Assembly: GCA_026706935.1 (NCBI GenBank)
Contig: JAPOXV010000026.1
Coordinates: 277,721-341,720 of the forward strand
Length of the DNA stretch: 64,000 nucleotides
Origin: Gammaproteobacteria bacterium
Lineage (GTDB): Bacteria; Pseudomonadota; Gammaproteobacteria; Pseudomonadales; Azotimanducaceae
Direction: 5' to 3'
Numbering within the stretch: position 1 is the first letter of the stretch; every line of letters starts with the position of its first letter. Below the pieces are notes generated by a model. The model was not told the DNA's origin. It did no database searches and saw nothing but the letters and a program-made list of their open reading frames with translations. The position numbers and the translations under genes are program-made. Shown in pieces: positions 16,309 to 23,870 of the stretch.

Positions 16309-18327
16309 TTACAGCTCCGTCGAGTCGTGCGTGTCAGACTCGAAAGGTGGTTCATCAAGATCTTCGTCCTTCGGATTCGTCGTTTCTTTGTCGACTAATG
16401 CGGATTCGCCCTGTAACACAGCGAACGCCTCTTGAAGCGAACAGGGTACGAGCACGTCGTTCGGTTTTGGCAGAGGAAACCGCAATTTCCACAAACGAGC
16501 GCCGTCCAACAACGCGAATGCTTCGCCTCGCGGCAAGGTAAACAGTTCGGTCGGACCGACCAGCGGCGCATCCGATTTGTTCAGACTATCCGCATGGCTT
16601 GTCTCAAAATCGATTTCTGAATCGACCTTTGACGAATCACCCGCACCCGACGACGTCGACTTCCCGATGACACTTACGCGCGGAAGCTGATCAACCAGCA
16701 TCTTGGCAGTCGCGAGCTCCCGCACGCGCAACATGATCAATGAATTGAAATTACCTGCAACCTGTCCTGCTTTCGCACGGTTTCCGATTTGAGCTTCGAC
16801 GTCTGACCACGTTTGCGTGTACGCGGTGACCTGGAATCCCGCGCCGCCTGCCTTATTCAATAACGGTACAAACTCCTCACCAATCAGTTCATTGAATTCG
16901 TCCGCATGTAGCGCAATCCGAGGGGTTGAGCGCAACCCATCGACTCCAAACTTGTAGATGTATCCCGCGACAGAAACCAGATCGGCGAACATCGCATTGC
17001 CGATCGCACTAGCGACGGTTGTATCCGACAACGAATCGAGTCCGACATAGACGATTCGTCGTTGCTTAATGACCTCAAGCCAGTCGAGAATCGGGCGAAG
17101 ATCTTCGTCATCTTTCTCGTCCGGGGATACAAGATCAGCAACCGCACCTGTTGTTAGTTTCTCCATCAATGGTCCGACGCTGCTCACGATCTTGTCGAAG
17201 TAAGTACGGTCGTACTTGTAAGCGGAAACCAGACCGTCGAATACCGGGTCGTAGAGGTCGACTGACTCCGCATATTGCAGCAATGCCACGGCTTCGACAT
17301 CTCGACCACGCATTGTGGCAGGCATTCCACGCGCTTTGAGTGCGTGAATGCGTTGTTCAACCGACTTGCTCCACCCGGCCGGAGCGTTGCGATGCAAGTA
17401 GAGACGCGCGTACTCCACAAACAATGGTTCAATGTCGTTGATGTAACGACGCACGAGTCGAAAGTTCGGAGTGTGCTTCAGTGCCACTAGGGCTCCGGTA
17501 ATGATGTTGACGAACCGCCAGGCAAACTCCTTGAACGCAGCGGAATTGCCGCTGTTAGGCAATTGATTCGCGATCCGGGTCGCAACCTCAGTGATTCGCG
17601 AAAACCGGCCGATCGCGTTGTAGCGACAAGAATGTTCAGGATGACCCAAGTGGAATACCAGCATGTCCTCGATTCGATCGCTGCGCCTTGCTTCACCGAC
17701 CATGCGACACAGCAGCTCCGCGTCCCCTTTAGGATCAAACACGATCACGACTTCGCCGCGTTGAATGTCTTGTGCGATGAGAAGATCCGCGAGTCGTGTC
17801 TTACCGACACGCGTCGTGCCGAGAACGAGCGTATGCCCTACCCGGTCTGCGCGATTCATGGTGACGCTTGTTTCGCTCAATTCGACGCCATGGATTTCGG
17901 GCCGCCCACTCGTACTCACAGCGCCTGAATTACTCGGAGAGGCAATCTCGCCTTGTGAACCAAGGTATTTACGACCGGACCGACTCTGAGTTTCGCGCAA
18001 CCGTTGAGTGTGTTGAGAGGTCCAGACAAATCCACGACCGAGAAACAACGAGCGTGTCGTATTCGGGATCGAACCGAAATCAACGAGCCTGGTTTGGGTA
18101 CGCTTGATGTTGCGTTGATACCGAAGCAGGTGGATGCCCTGCACCAATCGGTAACCCGCGATCGAAACAAGGAGGACACCAACAGCACACCCGACTTGCT
18201 GATCGATTAGAAAGAAGCTAGGAACCCAAACGATTACGACCGCGAGAAGACCGAAAAGCGCCGCGCTCAACAGCTCGACGGGTGTTCGTAATAACGCTTC
18301 CAGTGGGTACTTTGGGAGAAGGCGCAC
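16309..18327 (-). CDS. traD: Conjugative coupling factor TraD (SXT/TOL subfamily)
   Basis: This is the type IV coupling protein that delivers the relaxase-DNA complex to the channel. Two N-terminal transmembrane helices lie within residues 15-65 (LLSAALFGLLAVVIVWV; VGCAVGVLLVSIAGY). A Walker A motif, GTTRVGKTRLAD, is near 170-181, VVIVFDPKGDAELL follows it, and a Walker B-like RIALHADEFNELIGEEF is near 465. The 672-residue length and the Asp/Glu-rich C-terminal tail are normal. It is intact, and its TAA is in frame with the next gene (see TIGR03747). The lytic transglycosylase and PFL_4695 genes that usually precede it are absent. Confidence 0.94.
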   Translation of the reverse strand: MRLLPKYPLEALLRTPVELLSAALFGLLAVVIVWVPSFFLIDQQVGCAVGVLLVSIAGYRLVQGIHLLRYQRNIKRTQTRLVDFGSIPNTTRSLFLGRGFVWTSQHTQRLRETQSRSGRKYLGSQGEIASPSNSGAVSTSGRPEIHGVELSETSVTMNRADRVGHTLVLGTTRVGKTRLADLLIAQDIQRGEVVIVFDPKGDAELLCRMVGEARRSDRIEDMLVFHLGHPEHSCRYNAIGRFSRITEVATRIANQLPNSGNSAAFKEFAWRFVNIITGALVALKHTPNFRLVRRYINDIEPLFVEYARLYLHRNAPAGWSKSVEQRIHALKARGMPATMRGRDVEAVALLQYAESVDLYDPVFDGLVSAYKYDRTYFDKIVSSVGPLMEKLTTGAVADLVSPDEKDDEDLRPILDWLEVIKQRRIVYVGLDSLSDTTVASAIGNAMFADLVSVAGYIYKFGVDGLRSTPRIALHADEFNELIGEEFVPLLNKAGGAGFQVTAYTQTWSDVEAQIGNRAKAGQVAGNFNSLIMLRVRELATAKMLVDQLPRVSVIGKSTSSGAGDSSKVDSEIDFETSHADSLNKSDAPLVGPTELFTLPRGEAFALLDGARLWKLRFPLPKPNDVLVPCSLQEAFAVLQGESALVDKETTNPKDEDLDEPPFESDTHDSTEL

Positions 18328-18336
18328 GGTGCTGTG

Positions 18337-19140
18337 CTAAGGCAACTCCCACGGATCAATTGGGTCAAGGCGATCGCCTCGCCGTCGCATGACGACGGGT
18401 AAATCAACTGCGCGCGGATGCACTCGTTCAAGTAATCCCTCATCAAAGTTCAGCGTGATGCGTTTGGCATGAACAGCCATCGGCGGAATTCCCTGTCGAT
18501 TCGCCCACGCGTGCAATGCGGGTTTGTCGTCTTTTTCGAGTCCCAGGACGTAAACATCCACACCTGCAATCCTTGAACCGACGCGAAGTGCACGCTTCAG
18601 TATCTCTTCACAGATCTCACAACCTAACTCGACGAATACCGCCAGGCGGTCTGTTGGAAGGAATGAAGGCGTTGAATCGACACGTACGGGCAAGTGCGCC
18701 AAATCAATGAGCGGCTGGTCCGCTAGGAGTTCACTGACGGCCGCGTCATAGGCGCGTTGGAACGCAAGGACCCGTTCCGCGTCTTCGACCATCATCGCCG
18801 CCCATCGCCGGGCATAGCGCCTGCGTTCCGCGTCCGTTCGTGCGTGAATACCAAGAATTTCGAGAGGTGAGATCTGACGATCGCTTATGTACCTCCTAAA
18901 GCCCTCTCGCAGCACTTCGACACGTTCAAGCTCTTTTGAGTCGAGCTGCCAATGCGACTCGTCAAGTAGTTCAGTGTCGTCACGTCCAAGTTGATTGCTA
19001 GTACGTCTTTCAATTTCCGTGACTACAACATTGACATCGTTTTGCGCGTATATCAGATGCGCACTCAGCAATCCGCAAAAGATAGCGACAGACATAGCGA
19101 GACGGGAATGCCGCTCCGTTGAGGTATGTCGATGACTCAC
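18337..19140 (-). CDS. ICE protein (TIGR03759 / PFL_4693 family)
   Basis: This is a secreted protein. From the GTG at 19140, which shares one base with the upstream TAG, a signal peptide (MSVAIFCGLLSAHLIYA) is followed by the family block: HWQLDSKELERVEVLREGF, then ISPLEILGIHARTDAERRRYA, then RVLAFQRAYDAAVSELL. The C-terminal half resembles a thioredoxin-fold region with a C-E-I-C pair (VELGCEICEEIL), which may be redox active. A longer ATG start at 19197 would overlap the previous gene by 58 bases and lack a clean signal. Confidence 0.88.
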   Translation of the reverse strand: MSHRHTSTERHSRLAMSVAIFCGLLSAHLIYAQNDVNVVVTEIERRTSNQLGRDDTELLDESHWQLDSKELERVEVLREGFRRYISDRQISPLEILGIHARTDAERRRYARRWAAMMVEDAERVLAFQRAYDAAVSELLADQPLIDLAHLPVRVDSTPSFLPTDRLAVFVELGCEICEEILKRALRVGSRIAGVDVYVLGLEKDDKPALHAWANRQGIPPMAVHAKRITLNFDEGLLERVHPRAVDLPVVMRRRGDRLDPIDPWELP

Positions 19141-19337
19141 TACGGAGAGGGCGGGTTTAAATCTCGGAATACCGGTCCATCGCCAACGTTCCGACACCGA
19201 AGTTGAGGTTCAATAGGCACATAGACCTTCATGTTTACCATCGGCGCATCAAAAGTTCGGGGTTGTCGATCCCAAAGTTCGTCCTGAATCGTGAACCAGG
19301 TACCGAGTGCGATAAAACCGGCAAGCACGAACACCAT
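19140..19337 (-). CDS. Small membrane-anchored protein of the transfer operon
   Basis: This 65-residue protein has an N-terminal hydrophobic helix (MVFVLAGFIALGTWFTI) and a polar tail. I do not recognise a named family, but ICEs of this class often carry a small gene here. The support for it is positional: it abuts the stop of the PilL-like gene and the start of the TIGR03759 gene with base-level overlaps on both sides, as genes do throughout this operon. Confidence 0.7.
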   Translation of the reverse strand: MVFVLAGFIALGTWFTIQDELWDRQPRTFDAPMVNMKVYVPIEPQLRCRNVGDGPVFRDLNPPSP

Positions 19338-19762
19338 TAGTTTGTCACCCGCTCACAATGCTCGAAGGTCACAAGTCGATCGCTTGGATCTTCTATGAGT
19401 TGCCAAGTGGGTCCTGCGAGGGTCGACAGAGCTGCACGCACGGTAAGTGGACCTAACTGACGATGCGACCTCGGTAAGCTGTGCGACAGTAGGCGTTGGC
19501 GCTGAGGGTCAGCGGTCGCGTGATCCGACAATGCATAACCGACCTCCTCGAGAATCACTGCGACCGCGTCACCAACAGTTTGTACGCTCGCGTCAAAGCG
19601 AATAGAAATCGTCGATGTCATCACATCGCGTTGTGCGTCCGTTGGAATCGCACGAACCGTGGCGTACCTTCCTATCTGGACCTCTGCTGCTAAAGATTCG
19701 GTAATTAAGAGGGTGAGAACGAGAATAGCAGGTAACAGCCAACAGTTCGCAATGCGTGACAT
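19337..19762 (-). CDS. PilL-like conjugal transfer protein (TIGR03748 family)
   Basis: This is a 141-residue exported protein. The signal peptide (WLLPAILVLTLLITESLA) is followed by IGRYATVRAIPTDAQRDVM, VGDAVAVILEEVGYAL, then SLPRSHRQLGPLTVRAALS and LAGPTWQLIEDPSDRLVTFE. These are the conserved blocks of the family, which corresponds to an STN/PilL N-terminal-like domain. It is the first gene of the mating operon in this window; 235 gene-free bases separate it from the divergent crotonase gene, so an operon promoter is expected there. Confidence 0.88.
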   Translation of the reverse strand: MSRIANCWLLPAILVLTLLITESLAAEVQIGRYATVRAIPTDAQRDVMTSTISIRFDASVQTVGDAVAVILEEVGYALSDHATADPQRQRLLSHSLPRSHRQLGPLTVRAALSTLAGPTWQLIEDPSDRLVTFEHCERVTN

Positions 19763-19997
19763 GAATCTCTGAATTCGATCAATGTGGACCGCAATTCAAG
19801 CGACATTCCTAGAAAAACGTGTGAAAAACTATGACGTCTGCTGTCGAGATTTTGTCGGATCGGTTCCTTCGAAGGAATCACAAATGACAACGTCTACTAT
19901 TCGACCTTCATTGGTAATTGACTGCGCAAGGATCACATCTACAAGCAAGTTAAGCCAGACCTGTTCCGGCACCTCTGGTTCATGAAGGAGATATCAA

Positions 19998-20771
19998 GTG
20001 AAGGTTGAATCGACGACTAAGGAACGAGTCACTCTCGTTACGATCAATAGACCTGAAGTCAGGAACGCTGTGGATCGGGAAACGTCGGAAGCACTTGCAC
20101 AGGCGTTCGTTAGTTTTGATGCGGACGAGAATGCGGATGTAGCGGTGCTGACAGGAGCGGACGGCGTGTTCTGCGCGGGAGCTGATTTGAAGGCCGTGGC
20201 TAGCGGCACGGATGCTCCTTCATTACGGCCGGAGGGCAACGGACCGTTGGGCTGTACGCGCATGTTACTGTCAAAACCCGTGATCGCAGCGGTGGAAGGG
20301 TACGCCGTGGCGGGTGGATTGGAACTGGCGTTGTGGTGCGATCTACGAGTCGCCGCTGAGGATGCGGTATTCGGGGTCTACTGCCGACGCTGGGGCGTCC
20401 CACTGGTCGATGGCGGCACGATCCGGCTGAGCCGACTGATCGGCCACAGCCATGCTCTTGACATGATCCTTACGGGCCGGGGAGTAAGGGGCGCCGAAGC
20501 GAGAGAAATGGGTCTGGCCAACCGTTTGACGCGACCTGGAAATGCGCTGGAAAGTGCTACTGAGCTAGCCCAGAACCTAGTTGCCTTTCCTCAGCTCTGC
20601 ATGCGCAACGACCGGCTTTCTTCGTATCGGCAGTGGGGACTCCCCATCGATGAGGCGCTTCAGGAGGAAACCCGTCTGGGCATGGAAGTGATCCGTTCGG
20701 ACGAAACTCGGCAGGGCGCCTCACGCTTCGCTGAAGGTAAGGGGCGGCACGGGGATTTCGAGTCGATCTAG
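19998..20771 (+). CDS. Enoyl-CoA hydratase/isomerase (crotonase) family protein
   Basis: The product is a 257-residue crotonase-fold protein. The oxyanion-hole segment FCAGADLKAV (58-67) and GYAVAGGLELALWCD (101-115), with the first catalytic-type glutamate at 109, are present. The second glutamate of true enoyl-CoA hydratases falls in a region that here reads YCRRWGVPLVDGGT, so it is replaced and simple hydratase activity is doubtful. The reaction is open: isomerase, hydrolase or other CoA chemistry. The GTG start at 19998 has a strong ribosome site (AAGGAG) eight bases upstream. It is the only metabolic gene in the ICE, points against the operon direction and appears richer in GC, which suggests cargo acquired separately. 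Confidence 0.88.
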   Translation: MKVESTTKERVTLVTINRPEVRNAVDRETSEALAQAFVSFDADENADVAVLTGADGVFCAGADLKAVASGTDAPSLRPEGNGPLGCTRMLLSKPVIAAVEGYAVAGGLELALWCDLRVAAEDAVFGVYCRRWGVPLVDGGTIRLSRLIGHSHALDMILTGRGVRGAEAREMGLANRLTRPGNALESATELAQNLVAFPQLCMRNDRLSSYRQWGLPIDEALQEETRLGMEVIRSDETRQGASRFAEGKGRHGDFESI

Positions 20772-20863
20772 GTAAAGAACGAAGAGGACCGTTAGCGCAG
20801 GTGACGAGTTCCGTGCCTGATCCCAAACCCGACTTTTCTGAACGCGATGCGAATCTCCACGTT

Positions 20864-21127
20864 TCATTTCGAAACCAGCGTCATAAGCCACATCGGAGAC
20901 ATCAAAGAGTTGTCCCGATGCAATGGCCCCGGTTCGTGATCCGGCGTAACCGACACTTTCGCATCGAAGTACGTTTTCTTGACGTTCCCAGCCCGCCCAC
21001 GAAGCGCGGCGATTTTCACGGTGAGAAATGGCATACCTTCTTCCATGGTCACTTCCGTAACCCGGTTTAGGTAACCAACCCCGGTCGTGAACAAATCGAA
21101 GTAACTCACTTGGCGAGTCTTCATCAC
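20864..21127 (-). pseudogene. Chimeric DUF3577 fragment created by a deletion junction
   Basis: The first 58 or so residues are identical to the intact DUF3577 protein encoded at 23985-24389 (start MMKTRQVSYFDLFTTGVGYL). After KVS the reading passes the deletion junction at about 20952 and continues in a wrong frame of the DUF6573 gene, giving TPDHEPGPLHRDN and an unrelated tail. The upstream sequence is also duplicated, so it may still be transcribed. It is best read as a truncated copy, although a short stable product cannot be excluded. Confidence 0.8.
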
Positions 21128-21234
21128 ACGTCCTCATGCAATGGTTGGTGGCGAAACAATCGAGATTGCCTCGCCGTCGTAAAAACGTTGCGGTTAAAAC
21201 CGCAAGTCGTGGAATCGGGGTACACACGGCGACT
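20871..21234. repeat. Duplicated block, deleted copy (partner at 23742-24496)
   Basis: Bases 20871-20953 match 23742-23824 (two adjacent mismatches seen) and bases 20952-21234 match 24214-24496 over 283 bases with no indels. The intervening 391 bases of the partner copy are missing. The two sides share only a GA dinucleotide at the junction, consistent with a microhomology-mediated deletion. The two copies are in direct orientation and flank the DUF29 gene and the tail-anchored gene trio. Confidence 0.9.
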
Positions 21235-21358
21235 ATGCGAGCATTTCGTAGTGGAGGCTACCGCGCCATTGACTAAAAATGCGGCGGTATAAAGGTGTTC
21301 TTAGAACTGAAAACAATCTAAAATCCCTCAAAAGTTGACGCACTAGTCGGAATTCGTG

Positions 21359-21997
21359 ATGCAAGACGCAAAAGCCCCACGTTACGAAGAAGATTTTTAT
21401 TCCTGGAGTCTCGATCAGGCCAACCGACTACGCCAATTACAAATGCGAGTCGGAAACGATTCTCAGGGTGTCGATTTTGAGAACGTCATTGAGGAGGTTG
21501 AAGATCTGTCAGGTCAAGTTAGAAGAATTCTCACGGGACATATTCGACAAGTCATCACCCACATGGGAGCCATCGCCTACACACATCCAGACCGAGCTGC
21601 TACACACATCAGTCATTGGCTTCGAGAAATTGAGGTGTTCCGTTCAAACATCATCGATACACTTGACGAAAACCCCGGGCTAAAAGGGCAACTAGATCAA
21701 CTCTGCAATGAACAGTGGCGAAGATCGATATCACAAACTGTTCAAAAGGTTCAAGAAGTGGGTGAACTCTCAAATGCCCAAGAACGTGAGTTGCGTGAGC
21801 GTATAAATCAGGAATCTCCACCGTCGGCCGAAGAAATCTTAGGTTTTGACTGGCAGCTACATGAACAACGCTCAGACAAGACCATCGATGATTACTTCAA
21901 AGAAGATTCAGACGCGCCGCGTTTTCCAGTTTTTTTACACGATGCTCTACGCCGAATTCACCGACTGGCGCAAAAAGGCGATCCTTCTAGAGTGTAG
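21359..21997 (+). CDS. DUF29-family protein
   Basis: This 212-residue protein opens with the DUF29 signature YEEDFYSWSLDQANRLR, then VDFENVIEEVEDL and a helical block with HIRQVITHM. The rest is helical and acidic. DUF29 proteins are common, often near mobile elements, and have no established function. Start: the ATG at 21359 directly follows an in-frame GTG at 21356; either is possible. It is on the plus strand inside the segment bracketed by the direct repeats, so it probably entered with that segment. Confidence 0.85.
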   Translation: MQDAKAPRYEEDFYSWSLDQANRLRQLQMRVGNDSQGVDFENVIEEVEDLSGQVRRILTGHIRQVITHMGAIAYTHPDRAATHISHWLREIEVFRSNIIDTLDENPGLKGQLDQLCNEQWRRSISQTVQKVQEVGELSNAQERELRERINQESPPSAEEILGFDWQLHEQRSDKTIDDYFKEDSDAPRFPVFLHDALRRIHRLAQKGDPSRV

Positions 21998-22158
21998 ATT
22001 CGTAAATCTAAAGCCTCGCTGAATTGGACTCAGGTTTATAGCAAGCAACTACGCAAAACTAGCCGACTAACGTCAAGACACGATTAGCGACATAGAAACG
22101 GACGCCAACTCATTCAGAATTGTCGCCCGCCGTCGCTTCACGCGAACAAACAAACATG

Positions 22159-22440
22159 CTACGGCGAGCCAAGTAATGGCTTTATCCCGTACTCATATGC
22201 TGCTAGACCGATACCGATCAGCGCGGCTGAGGACGTGATAACAAGCGCGGCAATCTCGAATTTCCGAGAACCCACCTTCGCTTCAATCAAGTCCAAGCGA
22301 GCATCGATGTGTGCCATCGCACCACTAAGCTGATCCTCGACAGTTTCGTCAATTGCCATCGAGATTACTCTAACCTTTTTATCATCGAATCCGTATCGAC
22401 CGTCAGCAAGGAACGCCCGGGTCAAAGACCCGGGACGCAT
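22159..22440 (-). CDS. Small tail-anchored coiled-coil protein, paralogue 3 of 3
   Basis: The C-terminal part (MAIDETVEDQLSGAMAHIDA, then RKFEIAALVITSSAALIGIG) is closely similar to the next two upstream paralogues: a short amphipathic helix, then one transmembrane segment near the C-terminus. The layout resembles DUF1640/CCDC90-like or XhlA-like proteins, but I cannot name a family firmly. The first ATG (22440) makes the N-terminus read through the CCCGGGTC hairpin shared with the paralogue; an internal ATG at 22359 matches the paralogue's start. The last gene of the trio, no terminator seen after it. Confidence 0.68.
   Translation of the reverse strand: MRPGSLTRAFLADGRYGFDDKKVRVISMAIDETVEDQLSGAMAHIDARLDLIEAKVGSRKFEIAALVITSSAALIGIGLAAYEYGIKPLLGSP
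22416..22434 (-). terminator. CCCGGGTC hairpin after the second paralogue
   Basis: An eight-base perfect stem, CCCGGGTC-AAA-GACCCGGG, lies 16 bases past the stop of the 22450-22692 gene. The following bases (GCGTTCCTTGC on the minus strand) lack a strong T run, so it may act as a weak terminator, an attenuator or an RNA-stability element. A near-identical copy is at 22749-22767. Confidence 0.5.
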
Positions 22441-22449
22441 CGGAACAAA

Positions 22450-22692
22450 CTAGCCACCAGAAAGCAATTGCTTTCCTCCGTGCTCATACGCCGCAAAACC
22501 GATAGCTATCAGTGCAGCTAGGGACGTAATAACTAGCGCGGCAATCTCAAATTTACGAGCGCGCAATTGTGATTCCACGCCGGCAAAGCCGATCACGACA
22601 CCCCTTAATTGAGCATCGATCCCATCAAATCGGGCATTGATGTGTGCCATTGCAACATCGAGCCGATCTTCGACAGTTTCGTCAATTGCCAT
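22450..22692 (-). CDS. Small tail-anchored coiled-coil protein, paralogue 2 of 3
   Basis: This 80-residue protein reads MAIDETVEDRLDVAMAHINA, then RKFEIAALVITSLAALIAIG, ending in one membrane helix and a short tail. Upstream of its ATG the frame continues as FEDKQARVLA, matching the N-terminal part of paralogue 1 (FEDRQARVLAIAIDE), but an in-frame TGA stands where paralogue 3 has a Gly codon. The N-terminal domain has therefore been cut off by a nonsense change and translation likely starts at the internal ATG. Confidence 0.68.
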   Translation of the reverse strand: MAIDETVEDRLDVAMAHINARFDGIDAQLRGVVIGFAGVESQLRARKFEIAALVITSLAALIAIGFAAYEHGGKQLLSGG

Positions 22693-22748
22693 TGCTAATA
22701 CTCTAGCCTGTTTGTCTTCGAATCAGTATTGGCGGATAGCAAGGAACG

Positions 22749-22767
22749 CCCGGGTCAGAGACCCGGG
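22749..22767 (-). terminator. CCCGGGTC hairpin after the first paralogue
   Basis: An eight-base perfect stem, CCCGGGTC-AGA-GACCCGGG, lies 15 bases past the stop of the 22783-23133 gene. It repeats the element at 22416-22434, together with the flanking GGAACG, showing that gene plus hairpin were duplicated as a unit. Confidence 0.5.
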
Positions 22768-22782
22768 ACGCTTTCGAACAAA

Positions 22783-23133
22783 TTAGCTGAGCAAGAACTT
22801 GACGATTTGCCAACCGCCTACGAAAGCCGCTATGCCTCCTGCCATTGAAGCAATCGTCACAACTGCGACTTTGTAGACGAACCAATCAAATCGTTCCACA
22901 AGATCTTTCTTGGCTTCAACAAACTTTTTATCAACTTCGTCGAATCGCTTATCAACTTCGTCGAATCGCTTATCGACTTCGTCGAAACGCTTGTCGATGT
23001 GCGCTAAAAAACCGGCGTGCCGATCCTCGACTATTTCGTCAATCGCGATTGCCAAAACTCTAGCCTGTCTGTCCTCGAATCCGTTCTGCTTGAACTCGTC
23101 GAAACGGTCCGCCACTTGTCTAACCGACGACAT
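22783..23133 (-). CDS. Tail-anchored protein with DEVDKRF heptad repeats, paralogue 1 of 3
   Basis: From the ATG at 23133, preceded by a good ribosome site (GGGAGG), the product has 116 residues. A helical N-terminus (SSVRQVADRFDEFKQNGFED) leads to the shared block ARVLAIAIDEIVED. A heptad repeat follows, FDEVDKR repeated about three times and encoded by near-identical 21-base units. A C-terminal membrane helix (VAVVTIASMAGGIAAFVGGW) ends it. The likely form is a coiled-coil oligomer anchored in the inner membrane. The longer frame to 23250 adds a non-conserved leader. DUF1640/CCDC90-like by layout; function unknown. It is the complete member of the trio. Confidence 0.75.
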   Translation of the reverse strand: MSSVRQVADRFDEFKQNGFEDRQARVLAIAIDEIVEDRHAGFLAHIDKRFDEVDKRFDEVDKRFDEVDKKFVEAKKDLVERFDWFVYKVAVVTIASMAGGIAAFVGGWQIVKFLLS

Positions 23134-23380
23134 GACGCACCTCCCGAGCCCTTGCTTCTCGAATTCTAGGTGCCAAAAGCACCGTGCGCAGAATCGATTT
23201 CTCCACTCTGCGCGAAGTAAAAACCACAAGGTACGATCGCTCGCAACCATGCAGTAGGTTCCGCCTCCACGGAACGTCGTAAAACGTCATCATGACGTGT
23301 CTCCTCAACAGGAATGCCGAGGAGTTCCGCTGGGAAATCTCTCCCCAGCGGGTTGGTCGACTCGCGAAGAGCCGATGATT

Positions 23381-23407
23381 GAAAAAGGACCCCACTCTCG
23401 CGAGTGG
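23381..23407 (-). terminator. Rho-independent terminator after the DUF3577-DUF6573 genes
   Basis: On the minus strand a CCACTC-GCGA-GAGTGG stem (23392-23407) is followed by GGTCC and a run of five T. It lies 29 bases past the stop of the DUF6573 gene and separates that transcript from the tail-anchored trio, which has its own ribosome site and presumably its own promoter. Confidence 0.7.
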
Positions 23408-23435
23408 AGCCCGTGCTTCGGCCGCATCGAAAACG

Positions 23436-23870
23436 CTAGGCGTTCCCGATTGCAGGCGGTAACAGGATCGTCAGGACCGGTTTCCCTTCGTCACCCAAGT
23501 GCGCCACAATCTGCAGCGTCACCAGGGATGCTTCCGTCGATTCCCCGTCACGGGGGATGCGGGCGATCTCGAAGTTCATCCGGTTCTCCTCTGGATCCGC
23601 CATGCGGATGGTGTAAGCACACACCCGCAAGATGTCGATCATCCGAATCTTTTCAGACTGGAAGACCTGCTTGGCGGAATCCTCATCACGCCATTTCACG
23701 CACTCGTTCCAGGCACAGCGCGTAAACGCGACCGGCCATTTGAAACCAGCGTCATGGGCCACATCGGAGACATCAAAGAGTTGTCCCGATGCAATGGCCC
23801 CGGTTCGTGATCCGGCGTAACCGAAACCGTTTCCACCGTTGTTCGAAGCGTCGTCGAAGTGTCCCGACAT
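23436..23870 (-). CDS. DUF6573-family protein
   Basis: In this 144-residue protein, after a short Gly/Asn-rich leader come AIASGQLFDVSDVAHDAGFKWPVAFTR split by the family's usual pattern (alanine-rich VDVS, AGFK.PVA.TR), then WNECVKW and a C-terminal GKPVLTILLP. This matches the DUF6573 type found on ICEs and plasmids, with no known function. Part of the gene (23742-23824) is duplicated at 20871-20953. The gene follows DUF3577 on the same strand and is closed by a terminator. Confidence 0.8.
   Translation of the reverse strand: MSGHFDDASNNGGNGFGYAGSRTGAIASGQLFDVSDVAHDAGFKWPVAFTRCAWNECVKWRDEDSAKQVFQSEKIRMIDILRVCAYTIRMADPEENRMNFEIARIPRDGESTEASLVTLQIVAHLGDEGKPVLTILLPPAIGNA

Noticed and set aside
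7988-16311. TAA reassigned to an amino acid in this organism
   Set aside because: TAA ends several intact genes (vsr, TraD), so a single in-frame TAA in the protease and one after traD do not support a new code.
19980-20771. Crotonase region as cloning-vector contamination because of its strong AAGGAGAT site
   Set aside because: The site is a natural strong ribosome site and the flanks are continuous with the ICE; no vector sequence is seen.
20721-21227. 168-codon minus-strand frame over the duplicated block
   Set aside because: It joins three unrelated readings (upstream, DUF3577 antiframe, DUF6573 piece) produced by the deletion junction; not a real gene.
22900-23000. CRISPR or tandem-repeat element in the coiled-coil gene
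   Set aside because: The 21-base units encode seven-residue heptads in frame; it is a coding repeat.
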